Of a stretch of 47,785 nucleotides of DNA, positions 1 to 6,999 are shown in pieces. The DNA comes from a virus, in the IMG/VR virus record IMGVR_UViG_3300037585_002615, positions 1-47,785 of that record; one strand, 5' to 3'. Below the pieces are notes generated by a model. The model did no database searches. It was not told the origin of the DNA and was given only the letters and a program-made list of their open reading frames with translations. Every line of letters begins with the position of its first letter. Position 1 is the stretch's first letter. The position numbers and the translations under genes are program-made.

Positions 1-102
1 AAGTATTGTAAAGGCAAAGTAGGTCGGACTAAAAAAGCCGGCGGTGGAATATGTAAAGTAGCTACTAAAGGTAAAGGAAACGCTTATGGAAAGAATTCAT
101 GA
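1..102 (+). CDS. C-terminal end of a small Lys/Gly/Cys-rich protein (partial)
   Basis: The reading frame is open from the first base to TGA at 100-102. It gives about 33 residues rich in Lys and Gly with two Cys, ending in GNAYGKNS. The start lies outside the window. The next gene begins at 99 in an ATGA overlap, so the two are probably translated together. No family is recognised. Its place in front of other tiny basic proteins suggests one cluster of virion or DNA-associated proteins, which is inference. Confidence 0.55.
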   Translation, partial: KYCKGKVGRTKKAGGGICKVATKGKGNAYGKNS

Positions 103-368
103 GTGGATTAAAAAAATGGCTCGACGACAAATGGGTGGATATTGGAGCTCCAAAGAAAAATGGAAAGTATCAACCTTGTGGAAGACAAAAGGGAAGCAAG
201 AGAGCTTATCCGAAATGCGTCCCACTTGCAAAAGCCACACGGATGTCAAAAGGGCAAAAGGCGAGTGCTGTCAAACGAAAACGAGCAGTATCTAATACTG
301 GACCTAAACCAACCAACGTTGCAACGTTTTCTAAACGAGATAGAAAAGCAATTGGAGGAATGATATGA
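99..368 (+). CDS. Small basic conserved phage protein (DUF5872-like)
   Basis: The protein has 89 residues and is strongly basic. The core WVDIGAPKKNGKYQPCGR is followed by a Lys-rich stretch with PKCVPLAKATRMSKGQ. I recall this pattern from small uncharacterised proteins of marine phages and some algal viruses (DUF5872-like), but could not check it here. The conserved CGR and KCVP cysteines could bind a metal, which is inference. The start overlaps the previous stop (ATGA) and its own stop overlaps the next ATG, so it sits in a tightly coupled run of basic genes. Confidence 0.75.
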   Translation: MSGLKKWLDDKWVDIGAPKKNGKYQPCGRQKGSKRAYPKCVPLAKATRMSKGQKASAVKRKRAVSNTGPKPTNVATFSKRDRKAIGGMI

Positions 369-481
369 AAACACAAAAAAGAAAATCAGTTAAAAAAGTA
401 ATTAAAGGTTTAAAGAAAGCTTCCAAGTTACATGCAAGTCAAGCTAAAGTTTTAAAAAAAGTTATTGGATCTAAAAAATGA
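365..481 (+). CDS. Tiny Lys-rich protein, 38 aa
   Basis: ATG at 365 overlaps the previous gene's TGA, and its TGA overlaps the next ATG at 478. The protein has 38 residues, about a third of them Lys. It has the helical pattern KKVIKGLKKASKLHASQAK and could bind nucleic acid. Proteins of this style recur in marine phages next to the neighbouring basic genes. No function is known to me. The overlaps on both sides are the main reason to accept so short a gene. Confidence 0.65.
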   Translation: MKTQKRKSVKKVIKGLKKASKLHASQAKVLKKVIGSKK

Positions 482-861
482 AAATGCCTAACACCAAATA
501 TACTGGTAGTTTTATAAAAGGTGGTCCTGGAGAAAATCAAAGTTATAAAAAATATTACGGCAAAATGCTTACTGGTTTTAAAAGAGGCGGTGACGTGATG
601 CCTAAAAGAAATAAAAAAAATTTTCGTGCAACTGATAAAGGTGCAGGAATGACAGAAGCAGGTGTTAAAGCATATAGAGCAGCTAACCCTGGTTCTAAAT
701 TAAAAACAGCAGTAACTGGAAAAGTTAAAAAAGGTTCAGCTGCTGCAAACCGTAGAAAGTCATATTGTGCAAGAAGTGCTGGTCAAATGAAACAGTTTCC
801 TAAAGCTGCTAAAGACCCTAATTCTAGACTACGTCAGGCTAGAAGAAGATGGAAGTGCTAG
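478..861 (+). CDS. Basic conserved protein with KRRKS/RRRWKC-type domain (DUF6321-like)
   Basis: The protein has 127 residues and is very basic. The N-terminal part (1-45) is Gly/Lys-rich with FKRGGDVM. The C-terminal part holds GMTEAGVKAYRAANPGSK, then ANRRKSYCARSAGQMK, and ends in RQARRRWKC. I recall the C-terminal block as an uncharacterised domain (DUF6321-like) of cyanophages, other marine phages and some eukaryotic viruses. An internal ATG at 598 lies in frame, so a shorter form starting near the conserved block is possible. The charge suggests DNA packing or a virion role, which is inference. Confidence 0.75.
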   Translation: MKMPNTKYTGSFIKGGPGENQSYKKYYGKMLTGFKRGGDVMPKRNKKNFRATDKGAGMTEAGVKAYRAANPGSKLKTAVTGKVKKGSAAANRRKSYCARSAGQMKQFPKAAKDPNSRLRQARRRWKC

Positions 862-884
862 ACCTATTCACAAACGTTTAAATT

Positions 885-1547
885 ATGAGACAAACAAATT
901 TTATTACTAGTGTTACAAGTAAAAATTTACCAAAAGATGCTTTTGAGATATTATATGAAGAAGCCTCTCGAGAATCAGCAGAATATATTAGACAGTATAT
1001 TGATACTTGTATTATTGCTGACGGAGGTTGGTGGGATGTTGCAATTAAAAAAATAAAAATTCCAGGTCTTTGTTTAGAATTTGGAGTGTATAAAGGTGAA
1101 AGTATAAATTTTTTTTCAAAAAGATGTCCTGATAAAATTTGGTATGGCTTCGATAGTTTTGAAGGTTTTCAAGAAGATTGGTTAGGTGGTTATTTTGGAA
1201 AAAATCAATTTACTCTTGAGGGTAAACTGCCGTCCGTAAATAAAAATGTTATTTTAGTCAAAGGATGGTTTAAAGATACACTACCTAATTTTTTATTAGA
1301 AAATAATACCAACGTTTCTTTTGTGCATATTGATTGTGATACTTATGAATCAACAATTGAAATTTTAGAGATGTTAGGTCCTAAAAGATTTGTACAGAAT
1401 TCAAGAATATTATTTGATGAGTATATAAGTTATATTGGTTGGAAAAATAATGAATTTAAAGCTTGGAAAGAATTTACTAAAAAATATAATGTAAAATATA
1501 AATACGAAATGTTTGGTTCAAGACAAGCTTTAATTAAAATATTATAA
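885..1547 (+). CDS. SAM-dependent methyltransferase, TylF/macrocin O-methyltransferase-like
   Basis: The protein has 220 residues. LEFGVYKGES (about 64-73) is the SAM-binding loop of the TylF/MycF family, GFDSFEGF (88-95) is the next conserved block, and HIDCDTYEST (about 148-157) holds the acidic metal/catalytic region. Family members O-methylate sugars. In a phage the target could be capsule, lipopolysaccharide or a virion glycan, which is inference. The gene is AT-rich and sits between basic small proteins and the GroES gene, with no other sugar gene beside it. The two glycosyltransferases at 18893-20753 are possible partners. Confidence 0.85.
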   Translation: MRQTNFITSVTSKNLPKDAFEILYEEASRESAEYIRQYIDTCIIADGGWWDVAIKKIKIPGLCLEFGVYKGESINFFSKRCPDKIWYGFDSFEGFQEDWLGGYFGKNQFTLEGKLPSVNKNVILVKGWFKDTLPNFLLENNTNVSFVHIDCDTYESTIEILEMLGPKRFVQNSRILFDEYISYIGWKNNEFKAWKEFTKKYNVKYKYEMFGSRQALIKIL

Positions 1548-1549
1548 AA

Positions 1550-1705
1550 ATGTTAGATAAATGGCTCTATAAAATTTTTGAAGGTATTGACAATATAATG
1601 CTTTCCATGGATAACTGGTGTAATGAGAGATACAAAAATGTTGGAAACTTTTTCACTAAAAAAAGAAAAAGAAGAAAAACAAAAAAATATGTTTCGAAGC
1701 CTTAA
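1550..1705 (+). CDS. Hypothetical small protein, 51 aa
   Basis: ATG at 1550 follows the previous stop by two bases. The protein has 51 residues: an amphipathic N-terminal half with three Trp/Tyr-type aromatics, then a basic tail (KKRKRRKTKK). It overlaps the next gene by 17 bases. No family is recognised. The compact packing supports it as a real gene. Confidence 0.5.
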   Translation: MLDKWLYKIFEGIDNIMLSMDNWCNERYKNVGNFFTKKRKRRKTKKYVSKP

Positions 1706-1793
1706 AAAAGAAGTAGAGACAGGTGCAAACGGAACACAAGATTACATAATTAAGAAAGGTGTAAATAAAGGTAAAAAAGCAAATGTTAGATGA
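1689..1793 (+). CDS. Hypothetical small protein, 34 aa
   Basis: ATG at 1689 opens a 34-residue frame that ends in TGA at 1791-1793, overlapping the next gene's ATG at 1783. It is basic and Gly-rich (GVNKGKKANVR). It bridges two otherwise separated genes in the same direction, which is the main support. No function is recognised. Confidence 0.4.
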   Translation: MFRSLKKEVETGANGTQDYIIKKGVNKGKKANVR

Positions 1794-2034
1794 ATTAAAC
1801 TTAATAACTAAAATACAAAAACAATTAAAAGAAAACTACCAACAAATTGCAAATGCAATGGTGAGTGGTGGTGTTGACAATATGGAAAAATACAAGTACA
1901 TGTTAGGACAGGCACACGCCTACCAATTTATTTCAGGGGAAATATCCAACCTGCTAAACAAAGGAGCTACGAATGGAAAAGACAGAGACGGCAAAGTTGT
2001 CGACATTGGAAAAGACAGAAGTCCCAAAACATAA
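1783..2034 (+). CDS. Hypothetical protein, 83 aa, helical
   Basis: The protein has 83 residues. The N-terminal half (ITKIQKQLKENYQQIANAM) is predicted helical, followed by YMLGQAHAYQFISGEISNLL. This layout is common in small proteins next to portal and scaffold genes of marine phages, often of unknown role. The start overlaps the previous gene, and its last 62 bases overlap the co-chaperonin gene in another frame. A virion assembly role is possible but not shown. Confidence 0.65.
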   Translation: MLDELNLITKIQKQLKENYQQIANAMVSGGVDNMEKYKYMLGQAHAYQFISGEISNLLNKGATNGKDRDGKVVDIGKDRSPKT

Positions 2035-2455
2035 AAACGCTTTGGCGGAAAAATACGAAAAAGAAGATAAAGAAAAACATCAAAAAGAAGTTGATGGTTA
2101 CGAACGTTTAAAAACCAAAGAAACTTCAAAGTTACCTCAGCCAACTGGCTGGAGACTTTTAGTTTTACCTTTTAAGATGCCAGAGAAAACTAAAGGTGGT
2201 TTGCTTTTAGGAGCAGACACGCTTGAAAGACAACAAGTTGCATCTACATGTGGACTCGTCCTTTCAATGGGACCATATTGTTATGATAAACAAAAATTTC
2301 CTGAAGGTCCTTGGTGCAAAAAAGGAGATTGGGTTATCTTTGCTCGTTATGCGGGTTCAAGATTACCTATAGATGGTGGGGAAGTTAGATTGCTAAATGA
2401 TGATGAAGTTTTAGCAACCATCGATAAACCCGAAGACATACTTCATACATTTTAA
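1973..2455 (+). CDS. Phage co-chaperonin, GroES/Cpn10-like
   Basis: The protein has 160 residues. After a charged extension of about 55 residues comes a GroES-like fold: GWRLLVLPFKMP (59-70), a mobile-loop region with KGGLLLGADTLERQQ (74-88), CGLVLSMG, then KKGDWVIFARYAGS (116-129) and a last strand DDEVLATI (143-150). Host GroES is about 95 residues, so the N-terminal extension is unusual. Family knowledge (T4 gp31) suggests it caps host GroEL so that the phage capsid protein can fold. The start has a GGAG site seven bases upstream. The capsid gene lies 2 kb downstream in the same direction. Confidence 0.88.
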   Translation: MEKTETAKLSTLEKTEVPKHKNALAEKYEKEDKEKHQKEVDGYERLKTKETSKLPQPTGWRLLVLPFKMPEKTKGGLLLGADTLERQQVASTCGLVLSMGPYCYDKQKFPEGPWCKKGDWVIFARYAGSRLPIDGGEVRLLNDDEVLATIDKPEDILHTF

Positions 2456-2472
2456 CAACCATAGGAGATACT

Positions 2473-3486
2473 ATGCAAGACACAGACAAACCAGTTAACA
2501 TTGATACATCTGGACCCGGTGCCGAAGTAGAGTTAGATTCAGTTAAAGAAGAATTAATTGAAGAAACTATTATCGAGGATAAAACACCAGCGGAGGATAA
2601 ATCACATGAAAACGAACGTGAAACAAAACTTGAAGACGGTGGTAGCGCCGATGACGCAATTGCGAAATCTGATGAGCCAACTAATGTTCAAGCTAACGAA
2701 GAGAATACAGAAAAAAAGAAAGAATTAGATGAATACTCTGATGGAGTAAAAAGAAGAATAGCTAAACTAACTAAAAAAATGCGTGAATCGGAGCGAAGAG
2801 AAGAAGCTGCAACAATTTATGCAAAAAGTGTTTTAGCTGAAAAAGAAGCGTTAAGTTCTAGACTTTCAAAATTAGATACAGGATTTGTAACTGAAAAAGA
2901 AAATAGAATTAAATCAGGTATGGAAGCGGCTGTTGCAAAACTTGCAAAAGCTAGAGAAGAAAGTGACCTTAAAGCTGAAGTTGCTGCAACTGCAGAAATT
3001 TCAAGACTGGGTTATGAAGAGGCAAGGTTAGGCGATTTAAAAGCTAGACAAGCTGAACAAAAAACTCAAACTCCTGTGCCACAACAACAACAAGAAGTGG
3101 AAATGCCAAGACAAGTGGACTCTAGAGCAAGAGATTGGGCTAGAAAAAACGAATGGTTTAACAAAGACCCTATAATGACTGAGGGAGCAAAGGTAATACA
3201 CAGACAGTTGACTGAAATTGAAGGATATGATCCTAATATCGAAGCTGAAGAATATTATTCAGAGGTAGATAGAAGAATAAGACTTGAATTTCCGCACAAG
3301 TTTGATACTAATACTACTCAGGAATCGACTAGACCTACTCAAACTGTAGCTTCGGCTACGCGAGTAAATAAGTCTTCAGGTCGCAAAGTTGTGAAACTCA
3401 CACCCTCACAGGTAGCAATTGCTAAAAAATTAGGTGTGCCACTTAAAGACTATGCGGAACAATTAAAAATCACGGAAGGAGTATAA
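2473..3486 (+). CDS. Scaffold-like acidic coiled-coil protein
   Basis: The protein has 337 residues. The first 90 are highly acidic and low in complexity. Residues 90-215 are charged and predicted coiled coil (GVKRRIAKLTKKMRESE), with QQQQ near 207. The C-terminal part has RDWARKNEWFN and ends in a Lys-rich segment. This composition and the place just before the capsid genes match phage scaffolding or head-assembly proteins. GGAG lies five bases before the start. No protease is visible, so processing is unknown. An N-terminal portal-binding role is equally possible. Confidence 0.7.
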   Translation: MQDTDKPVNIDTSGPGAEVELDSVKEELIEETIIEDKTPAEDKSHENERETKLEDGGSADDAIAKSDEPTNVQANEENTEKKKELDEYSDGVKRRIAKLTKKMRESERREEAATIYAKSVLAEKEALSSRLSKLDTGFVTEKENRIKSGMEAAVAKLAKAREESDLKAEVAATAEISRLGYEEARLGDLKARQAEQKTQTPVPQQQQEVEMPRQVDSRARDWARKNEWFNKDPIMTEGAKVIHRQLTEIEGYDPNIEAEEYYSEVDRRIRLEFPHKFDTNTTQESTRPTQTVASATRVNKSSGRKVVKLTPSQVAIAKKLGVPLKDYAEQLKITEGV

Positions 3487-3488
3487 GC

Positions 3489-3947
3489 ATGGAAAATCAA
3501 GATAAAAAAACTTCACGTGCGAGTCAGACTAGAGAAAAAACATCTCGACCAAAAGTCTGGTCTCCACCATCTTTATTAGATGCACCCCCTGCACCGGCAG
3601 GATTTGTACACAGATGGCTTAGAGCTGAGTCAATGGGATTCGACGATTCTAAAAATGTACAAAGCAGAATAAGATCTGGCTTTGAACTAGTAAGAGCGGA
3701 TGAATACAATGAAACGGACTATGCTGTAGTACAAGACGGTAAATACAAGGGAGTGATCGGTCAAGGTGGCCTAGTGCTCGCTAGAGTATCTGTAGAGATC
3801 GCAAAACAATACGCTGATTACTATCGTAAACAAGCGCAGGATAACGAAAATGCCTTTGACAACGATCTACTAAAGGAAGAGCATCCAAGTATGCCTATCA
3901 GTGTTGATAGAAATACTCGTGTAACTTTTGGTGGTACGAAGAAATAA
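3489..3947 (+). CDS. Hypothetical head-region protein, 152 aa
   Basis: The protein has 152 residues. It starts with a basic Ser/Thr/Lys stretch, then PPSLLDAPPAPAGFVHRWLR, GFELVRADEY, and GVIGQGGLVLARVSVEIAKQ. I recall similar proteins between scaffold and capsid genes of marine podo- and siphoviruses, annotated only as hypothetical. GGAG sits ahead of the ATG and the gene is two bases from the previous stop. It is probably a head-assembly factor, inferred from position only. Confidence 0.7.
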   Translation: MENQDKKTSRASQTREKTSRPKVWSPPSLLDAPPAPAGFVHRWLRAESMGFDDSKNVQSRIRSGFELVRADEYNETDYAVVQDGKYKGVIGQGGLVLARVSVEIAKQYADYYRKQAQDNENAFDNDLLKEEHPSMPISVDRNTRVTFGGTKK

Positions 3948-3952
3948 GTTTT

Positions 3953-3981
3953 TTAACAATTTCTAGTTCATCATTTAAATT
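3953..3981 (+). promoter_or_regulatory. Possible sigma-70 promoter before capsid genes
   Basis: TTAACA (3953-3958) and TAAATT (3976-3981) are 17 bases apart in the short gap before the gene at 4000. Both boxes match only partly, so this is tentative. A separate promoter for the two most abundant head proteins would make sense. Confidence 0.3.
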
Positions 3982-3999
3982 AAACAATGGAGAAAAACT

Positions 4000-4569
4000 A
4001 TGGCAAACCAAGATAGTCCTTTCGGCTTAAGAGCAATTGGAAAAATCGGTCAAAATAGAGATAACCAAGGTTTAGCAGAATTTAGTATTGCAGCATCAGC
4101 AGGCGCTATATTCGGTCAAGATCCAGTAGAAGCATTAAATACTGGAACTATCGGTGTAGCAGCAGCGGGTGATGTTTTACTAGGAGCTCTAAACGGAGTT
4201 TTCTTTACTGACGCGAATACAAGTAAACCAACGTTTGCGAACCATCTGTTAGCAGGTAACACAGCTACAGATATCGTAGGCTTTGTATCTTCAGATCCTT
4301 ACGAGAGATTTGAGATTCAATCAGACAACACACTAGCTTCTGCACAAACTGATGTTTTTATGAACTATGACATCGCTTATGCAGCAGGAAGTACACACGA
4401 TCATCTTTCAGGCGTTGAATTAGATGATTCAACTTTGAACTCAACTACTGGACAACTAAAAGTAGTTGGTGTTTCAAAAGACATTAAGAACAATGATTTA
4501 ACTGCATCGCATGTTAACTTTGTTGTAATGATTAATGAGCACTTCTTGAAACAAGTAGCTGGCGTATAA
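4000..4569 (+). CDS. Putative head decoration/stabilisation protein
   Basis: The protein has 189 residues, is Ala/Gly/Thr-rich and is likely beta-rich. It opens with SPFGLRAIGKIGQ and has a repeated AAGDVLLGALNGV-like strand pattern. It sits directly upstream of the capsid gene, where decoration proteins commonly lie. A GGAG site lies upstream. The call comes from position and composition. It could also be a minor capsid protein. Confidence 0.6.
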   Translation: MANQDSPFGLRAIGKIGQNRDNQGLAEFSIAASAGAIFGQDPVEALNTGTIGVAAAGDVLLGALNGVFFTDANTSKPTFANHLLAGNTATDIVGFVSSDPYERFEIQSDNTLASAQTDVFMNYDIAYAAGSTHDHLSGVELDDSTLNSTTGQLKVVGVSKDIKNNDLTASHVNFVVMINEHFLKQVAGV

Positions 4570-4591
4570 TAGCAGAATAGGAGATTAAATT

Positions 4592-5500
4592 ATGGCTATA
4601 TCACGAGGACAACTAGTTAAAGAACTAGAGCCAGGTTTGAACGCACTGTTCGGCTTGGAATACAAAAGATACGAAAACCAACATGCTGAGATCTACGCGA
4701 CAGAAACTTCAGACAGAGCTTTCGAAGAGGAAGTTATGTTATCTGGATTCGCTAATGCTCAAGTAAAACCTGAAGGTTCAGGTGTAGTTTTTGACAATGC
4801 TCAAGAAACTTACACTGCAAGATACACTATGGAAACTGTGGCTCTTGCCTTCGCTATTACTGAGGAAGCGGTGGAAGATAACCTGTATGACAGACTGTCA
4901 AGCAGATACACAAAAGCGTTAGCTAGAAGTATGGCTAATACTAAGCAAGTTAAATCTGTTAACCCTTTGGTTAATGGTTTCGGAGGTGGTTTCACTTCTG
5001 GGGATGGTGTTAATTTATTTAGCACAGCTCACCCAACAATTGCTGGTACTACGTCAAACACTTTAGCTACAGCAGCTGACTTAAACGAAACTTCATTAGA
5101 GCAATCTCTTATTGACATTGCAGCGTTTACTGATGAAAGAGGTTTAAAAATTGCAGCGAAAGCAACAAAAATGATTGTTCCTTCTGCGCTACAATTTCAA
5201 GCTGAAAGATTGATGAAATCAGAAGGCAGAGTTCAAACTGCTGATAATGATATCAACGCAATCAGATCAATGGGAATGGTTCCTCAAGGTTACAGAGTGA
5301 ACAATTTCTTAACTGATCCTAATGCGTTCTTCCTTATCACTGATGTTCCAAACGGAATGAAACATTTCGTTAGAACACCAATCAAAACAGCTATGGAAGG
5401 TGACTTCGATACTGGAAACTTAAGATTCAAAGCTAGAGAAAGATACCAATTTGGTGTTTCTGACTTTAGAGGAATTTTCGGTTCTCCTGGAATCAGTTAA
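4592..5500 (+). CDS. Major capsid protein (HK97-fold, Mu gpT-like family)
   Basis: The protein has 302 residues, a normal size for an HK97-fold capsid subunit. It shows LEPGLNALFGLEYKRYENQ near the start, an E-loop-like region, KMIVPSALQFQAERLM (about 193-208), FFLITDVPNGMKHFVR, and RFKARERYQFGVSDFRGIFG at the C terminus. This pattern matches Mu gpT-like major head subunits in marine phages. No N-terminal cleavage site is obvious. A GGAG site precedes the ATG, and a strong hairpin terminator follows at 5511-5535, fitting a highly expressed gene. Confidence 0.85.
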   Translation: MAISRGQLVKELEPGLNALFGLEYKRYENQHAEIYATETSDRAFEEEVMLSGFANAQVKPEGSGVVFDNAQETYTARYTMETVALAFAITEEAVEDNLYDRLSSRYTKALARSMANTKQVKSVNPLVNGFGGGFTSGDGVNLFSTAHPTIAGTTSNTLATAADLNETSLEQSLIDIAAFTDERGLKIAAKATKMIVPSALQFQAERLMKSEGRVQTADNDINAIRSMGMVPQGYRVNNFLTDPNAFFLITDVPNGMKHFVRTPIKTAMEGDFDTGNLRFKARERYQFGVSDFRGIFGSPGIS

Positions 5501-5510
5501 TAGATAATTT

Positions 5511-5535
5511 TGAGGCGGGACACAATCCCGCCTCA
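5511..5535 (+). terminator. Hairpin terminator after the capsid gene
   Basis: A perfect 10-bp GC-rich stem (TGAGGCGGGA / TCCCGCCTCA) with a five-base loop, ten bases after the capsid stop codon and followed by TTTAAG. The T-run is short, so it may act as a partial terminator or protect the 3' end of the capsid mRNA. Confidence 0.75.
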
Positions 5536-5560
5536 TTTAAGAAATAAGAAAGATAAACCT

Positions 5561-5818
5561 ATGAAACAACTTCTCATTAATATCTTTGCGTACAATCATC
5601 ATGCTAAGTTTGAAATATTAGCTGAAGATAATGCAAAAGCTGTAGAATTAGCCATACTTGACAAGCTAGGAGAAAATAGTATAAAATGGGAAGATCTTGG
5701 AAACAATTATGATTCTAGGATTAATAGAATAACTTTTGAAGAGGTTATAAATGATACAAGACCTATACAAAGCAAAAAGGTCCTTGGAGTTGAAGTGGGA
5801 ACAGGAGCATCTGGATAA
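5561..5818 (+). CDS. Hypothetical protein, 85 aa
   Basis: The ATG at 5561 is chosen because a longer frame from TTG at 5510 would run through the terminator hairpin. The protein has 85 residues: KQLLINIFAYNHHAKFEILAE, then DNAKAVELAILDKLGENS. No family is recognised. A promoter-like pair (TTGACA at 5658, TATAAA at 5680) lies inside the gene. It overlaps the next gene by 68 bases. Confidence 0.5.
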   Translation: MKQLLINIFAYNHHAKFEILAEDNAKAVELAILDKLGENSIKWEDLGNNYDSRINRITFEEVINDTRPIQSKKVLGVEVGTGASG

Positions 5819-5960
5819 TAACAGATACACTCTTGAAATGGTCAGAATTGATGACAAAGTTAAAGAGGTCATTACAAAGATCAAGCTGGAAGAAGCAGCT
5901 ATTGCCCATAGACAAAATGCTGTAGAAGGCGCTGCTCCTGAAGTTTCTGTAGCTACTTAA
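5751..5960 (+). CDS. Hypothetical small coiled-coil protein, 69 aa
   Basis: The protein has 69 residues and is helical and charged (LELKWEQEHLDNNRYTLE, VKEVITKIKLEEAAIA). It overlaps the previous gene by 68 bases in another frame, so only one of the two may be strongly expressed. Small helical proteins at this position can be head-completion factors, but nothing specific supports that. Confidence 0.5.
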   Translation: MIQDLYKAKRSLELKWEQEHLDNNRYTLEMVRIDDKVKEVITKIKLEEAAIAHRQNAVEGAAPEVSVAT

Positions 5961-6007
5961 TAAAAAGCTACATCGTTGGAAAAATCCACTCCACATTACA
6001 GGCTCTC

Positions 6008-6036
6008 TTGCACTCTACTTAAATCTAGTATATAAA
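6008..6036 (+). promoter_or_regulatory. Probable promoter upstream of the structural gene at 6120
   Basis: TTGCAC (6008-6013) and TATAAA (6031-6036) are 17 bases apart in a 159-base gap. The -10 box matches well and the -35 box poorly. The transcript would have a leader of about 75 bases that contains the inverted repeat at 6055-6099. Confidence 0.45.
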
Positions 6037-6054
6037 AAACACACTATACATAAA

Positions 6055-6099
6055 TTGAATATCGACGCGTATAGTCGACGGCCTAGAGACGATATTCAA
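6055..6099. repeat. Inverted repeat in the leader of the gene at 6120
   Basis: TTGAATATCG (6055-6064) is repeated exactly as its reverse complement CGATATTCAA (6090-6099), 25 bases apart. The spacer contains GTCGAC and GCGCGT-like GC-rich pieces that stand out from the AT-rich gap. It could be an operator or an mRNA leader hairpin just before the AGGAGG site at 6105-6111. Confidence 0.6.
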
Positions 6100-6119
6100 A
6101 TAACTAGGAGGATAATAAT

Positions 6120-6638
6120 ATGGCAAATACTACGTTTTCAGGACCGGTCATTTCTAAAAATGGCTTTATAGGTACTGGACCAGGTTCAACTGTGGCACTA
6201 ACAGCTAATACTTCATTAACTGTAAATGCTCACGCAGGAAGAATCTTATTAACACAAGACGCGGATGGTATCTTTACTTTACCATCAATCAATACAAATG
6301 CTAATGGAGCAACTGCAGGCACTACAGATTACAACAATCTAAATAACATTGGTGCAAGTTTTTACTTTTATGTAGATACAACTGCAACTGATGTTCAAAT
6401 TGTAACTGATGGTGTGGATAAATTCACAGGTGCAGCTATGATTGCAGTGGATAATGGAGCTAAAAAAGCTTTCTTTCCAGGAGCTTCTAATGATGTTTTA
6501 TCTATGAATGGTACTACAACAGGTGGAATTGTTGGATCTGTAATTCAAGTTACAGCGTTAGAAAATGATCAATACTTGGTGCATAATAGTTTGATTTTAG
6601 GATCAGGAACTATTGTTACACCATTTAGCGATACGTAA
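6120..6638 (+). CDS. Structural protein, 172 aa
   Basis: The protein has 172 residues with Ala/Thr/Gly/Asn-rich beta composition, beginning FSGPVISKNGFIGTGPGS. This resembles small marine phage virion proteins that form surface or head-fibre domains. It has its own promoter, a strong AGGAGG site and a following terminator hairpin, so it is probably made in quantity. Head fibre or decoration is a reasonable inference; no family is certain. Confidence 0.6.
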   Translation: MANTTFSGPVISKNGFIGTGPGSTVALTANTSLTVNAHAGRILLTQDADGIFTLPSINTNANGATAGTTDYNNLNNIGASFYFYVDTTATDVQIVTDGVDKFTGAAMIAVDNGAKKAFFPGASNDVLSMNGTTTGGIVGSVIQVTALENDQYLVHNSLILGSGTIVTPFSDT

Positions 6639-6649
6639 TAAATAATTAG

Positions 6650-6669
6650 TGTGGGGCTTCGGCCCCACA
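6650..6669 (+). terminator. Hairpin with TTCG tetraloop
   Basis: TGTGGGGC and GCCCCACA pair perfectly around a TTCG loop, a very stable form. It follows the stop codon by eleven bases. The T-run after it is weak (TGTAAATTTTA), so it may be a terminator or an mRNA-stabilising hairpin. Confidence 0.75.
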
Positions 6670-6689
6670 TGTAAATTTTAGGAGAAAAT

Positions 6690-6995
6690 ATGGAATCAGA
6701 TCAAACAACATTAAATAAAACTACAGGTGCGATTTCTGTTTTAAGAGCAGCTAGGTCTAGAGTTACTTCTATTCAAGGTAGAGGTGAAGCAGGTTCTGTT
6801 TTACTTTTACATGATTCAGCTACAACAGGTGGAGCTGCAGCAGGTAATTTAAAAGCAACTTACAAATTTGAAACTGAAGGTTTACAGGTATACGTTCCAG
6901 GTTCTGGAATTCTTTTTAAAGATGGAATTTGCGCAACCTTGACACAAACTACCGGTGCAGACGGCAGTGTTACACTAACTATTACAGGAGCGTAA
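6690..6995 (+). CDS. Small structural protein, 101 aa
   Basis: The protein has 101 residues, is Thr/Gly/Ala-rich and is likely beta-rich. It has RAARSRVTSIQGRGEAGSVL near the start and ends in DGSVTLTITGA. It looks like a compact virion protein of the kind found between capsid and adaptor genes in marine phages. The SD is AGGAGA. A role at the head surface or connector is inferred only from position. Confidence 0.6.
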   Translation: MESDQTTLNKTTGAISVLRAARSRVTSIQGRGEAGSVLLLHDSATTGGAAAGNLKATYKFETEGLQVYVPGSGILFKDGICATLTQTTGADGSVTLTITGA

Positions 6996-6999
6996 GCTC

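Noticed and set aside
1920-2144. Minus-strand frame opposite the GroES extension
   Set aside because: It is a hydrophobic shadow of Lys/Glu-rich codons, with no SD and no neighbours on that strand.
5510-5560. Upstream extension of the 5561 gene from TTG
   Set aside because: It would translate straight through the strong terminator hairpin after the capsid gene.
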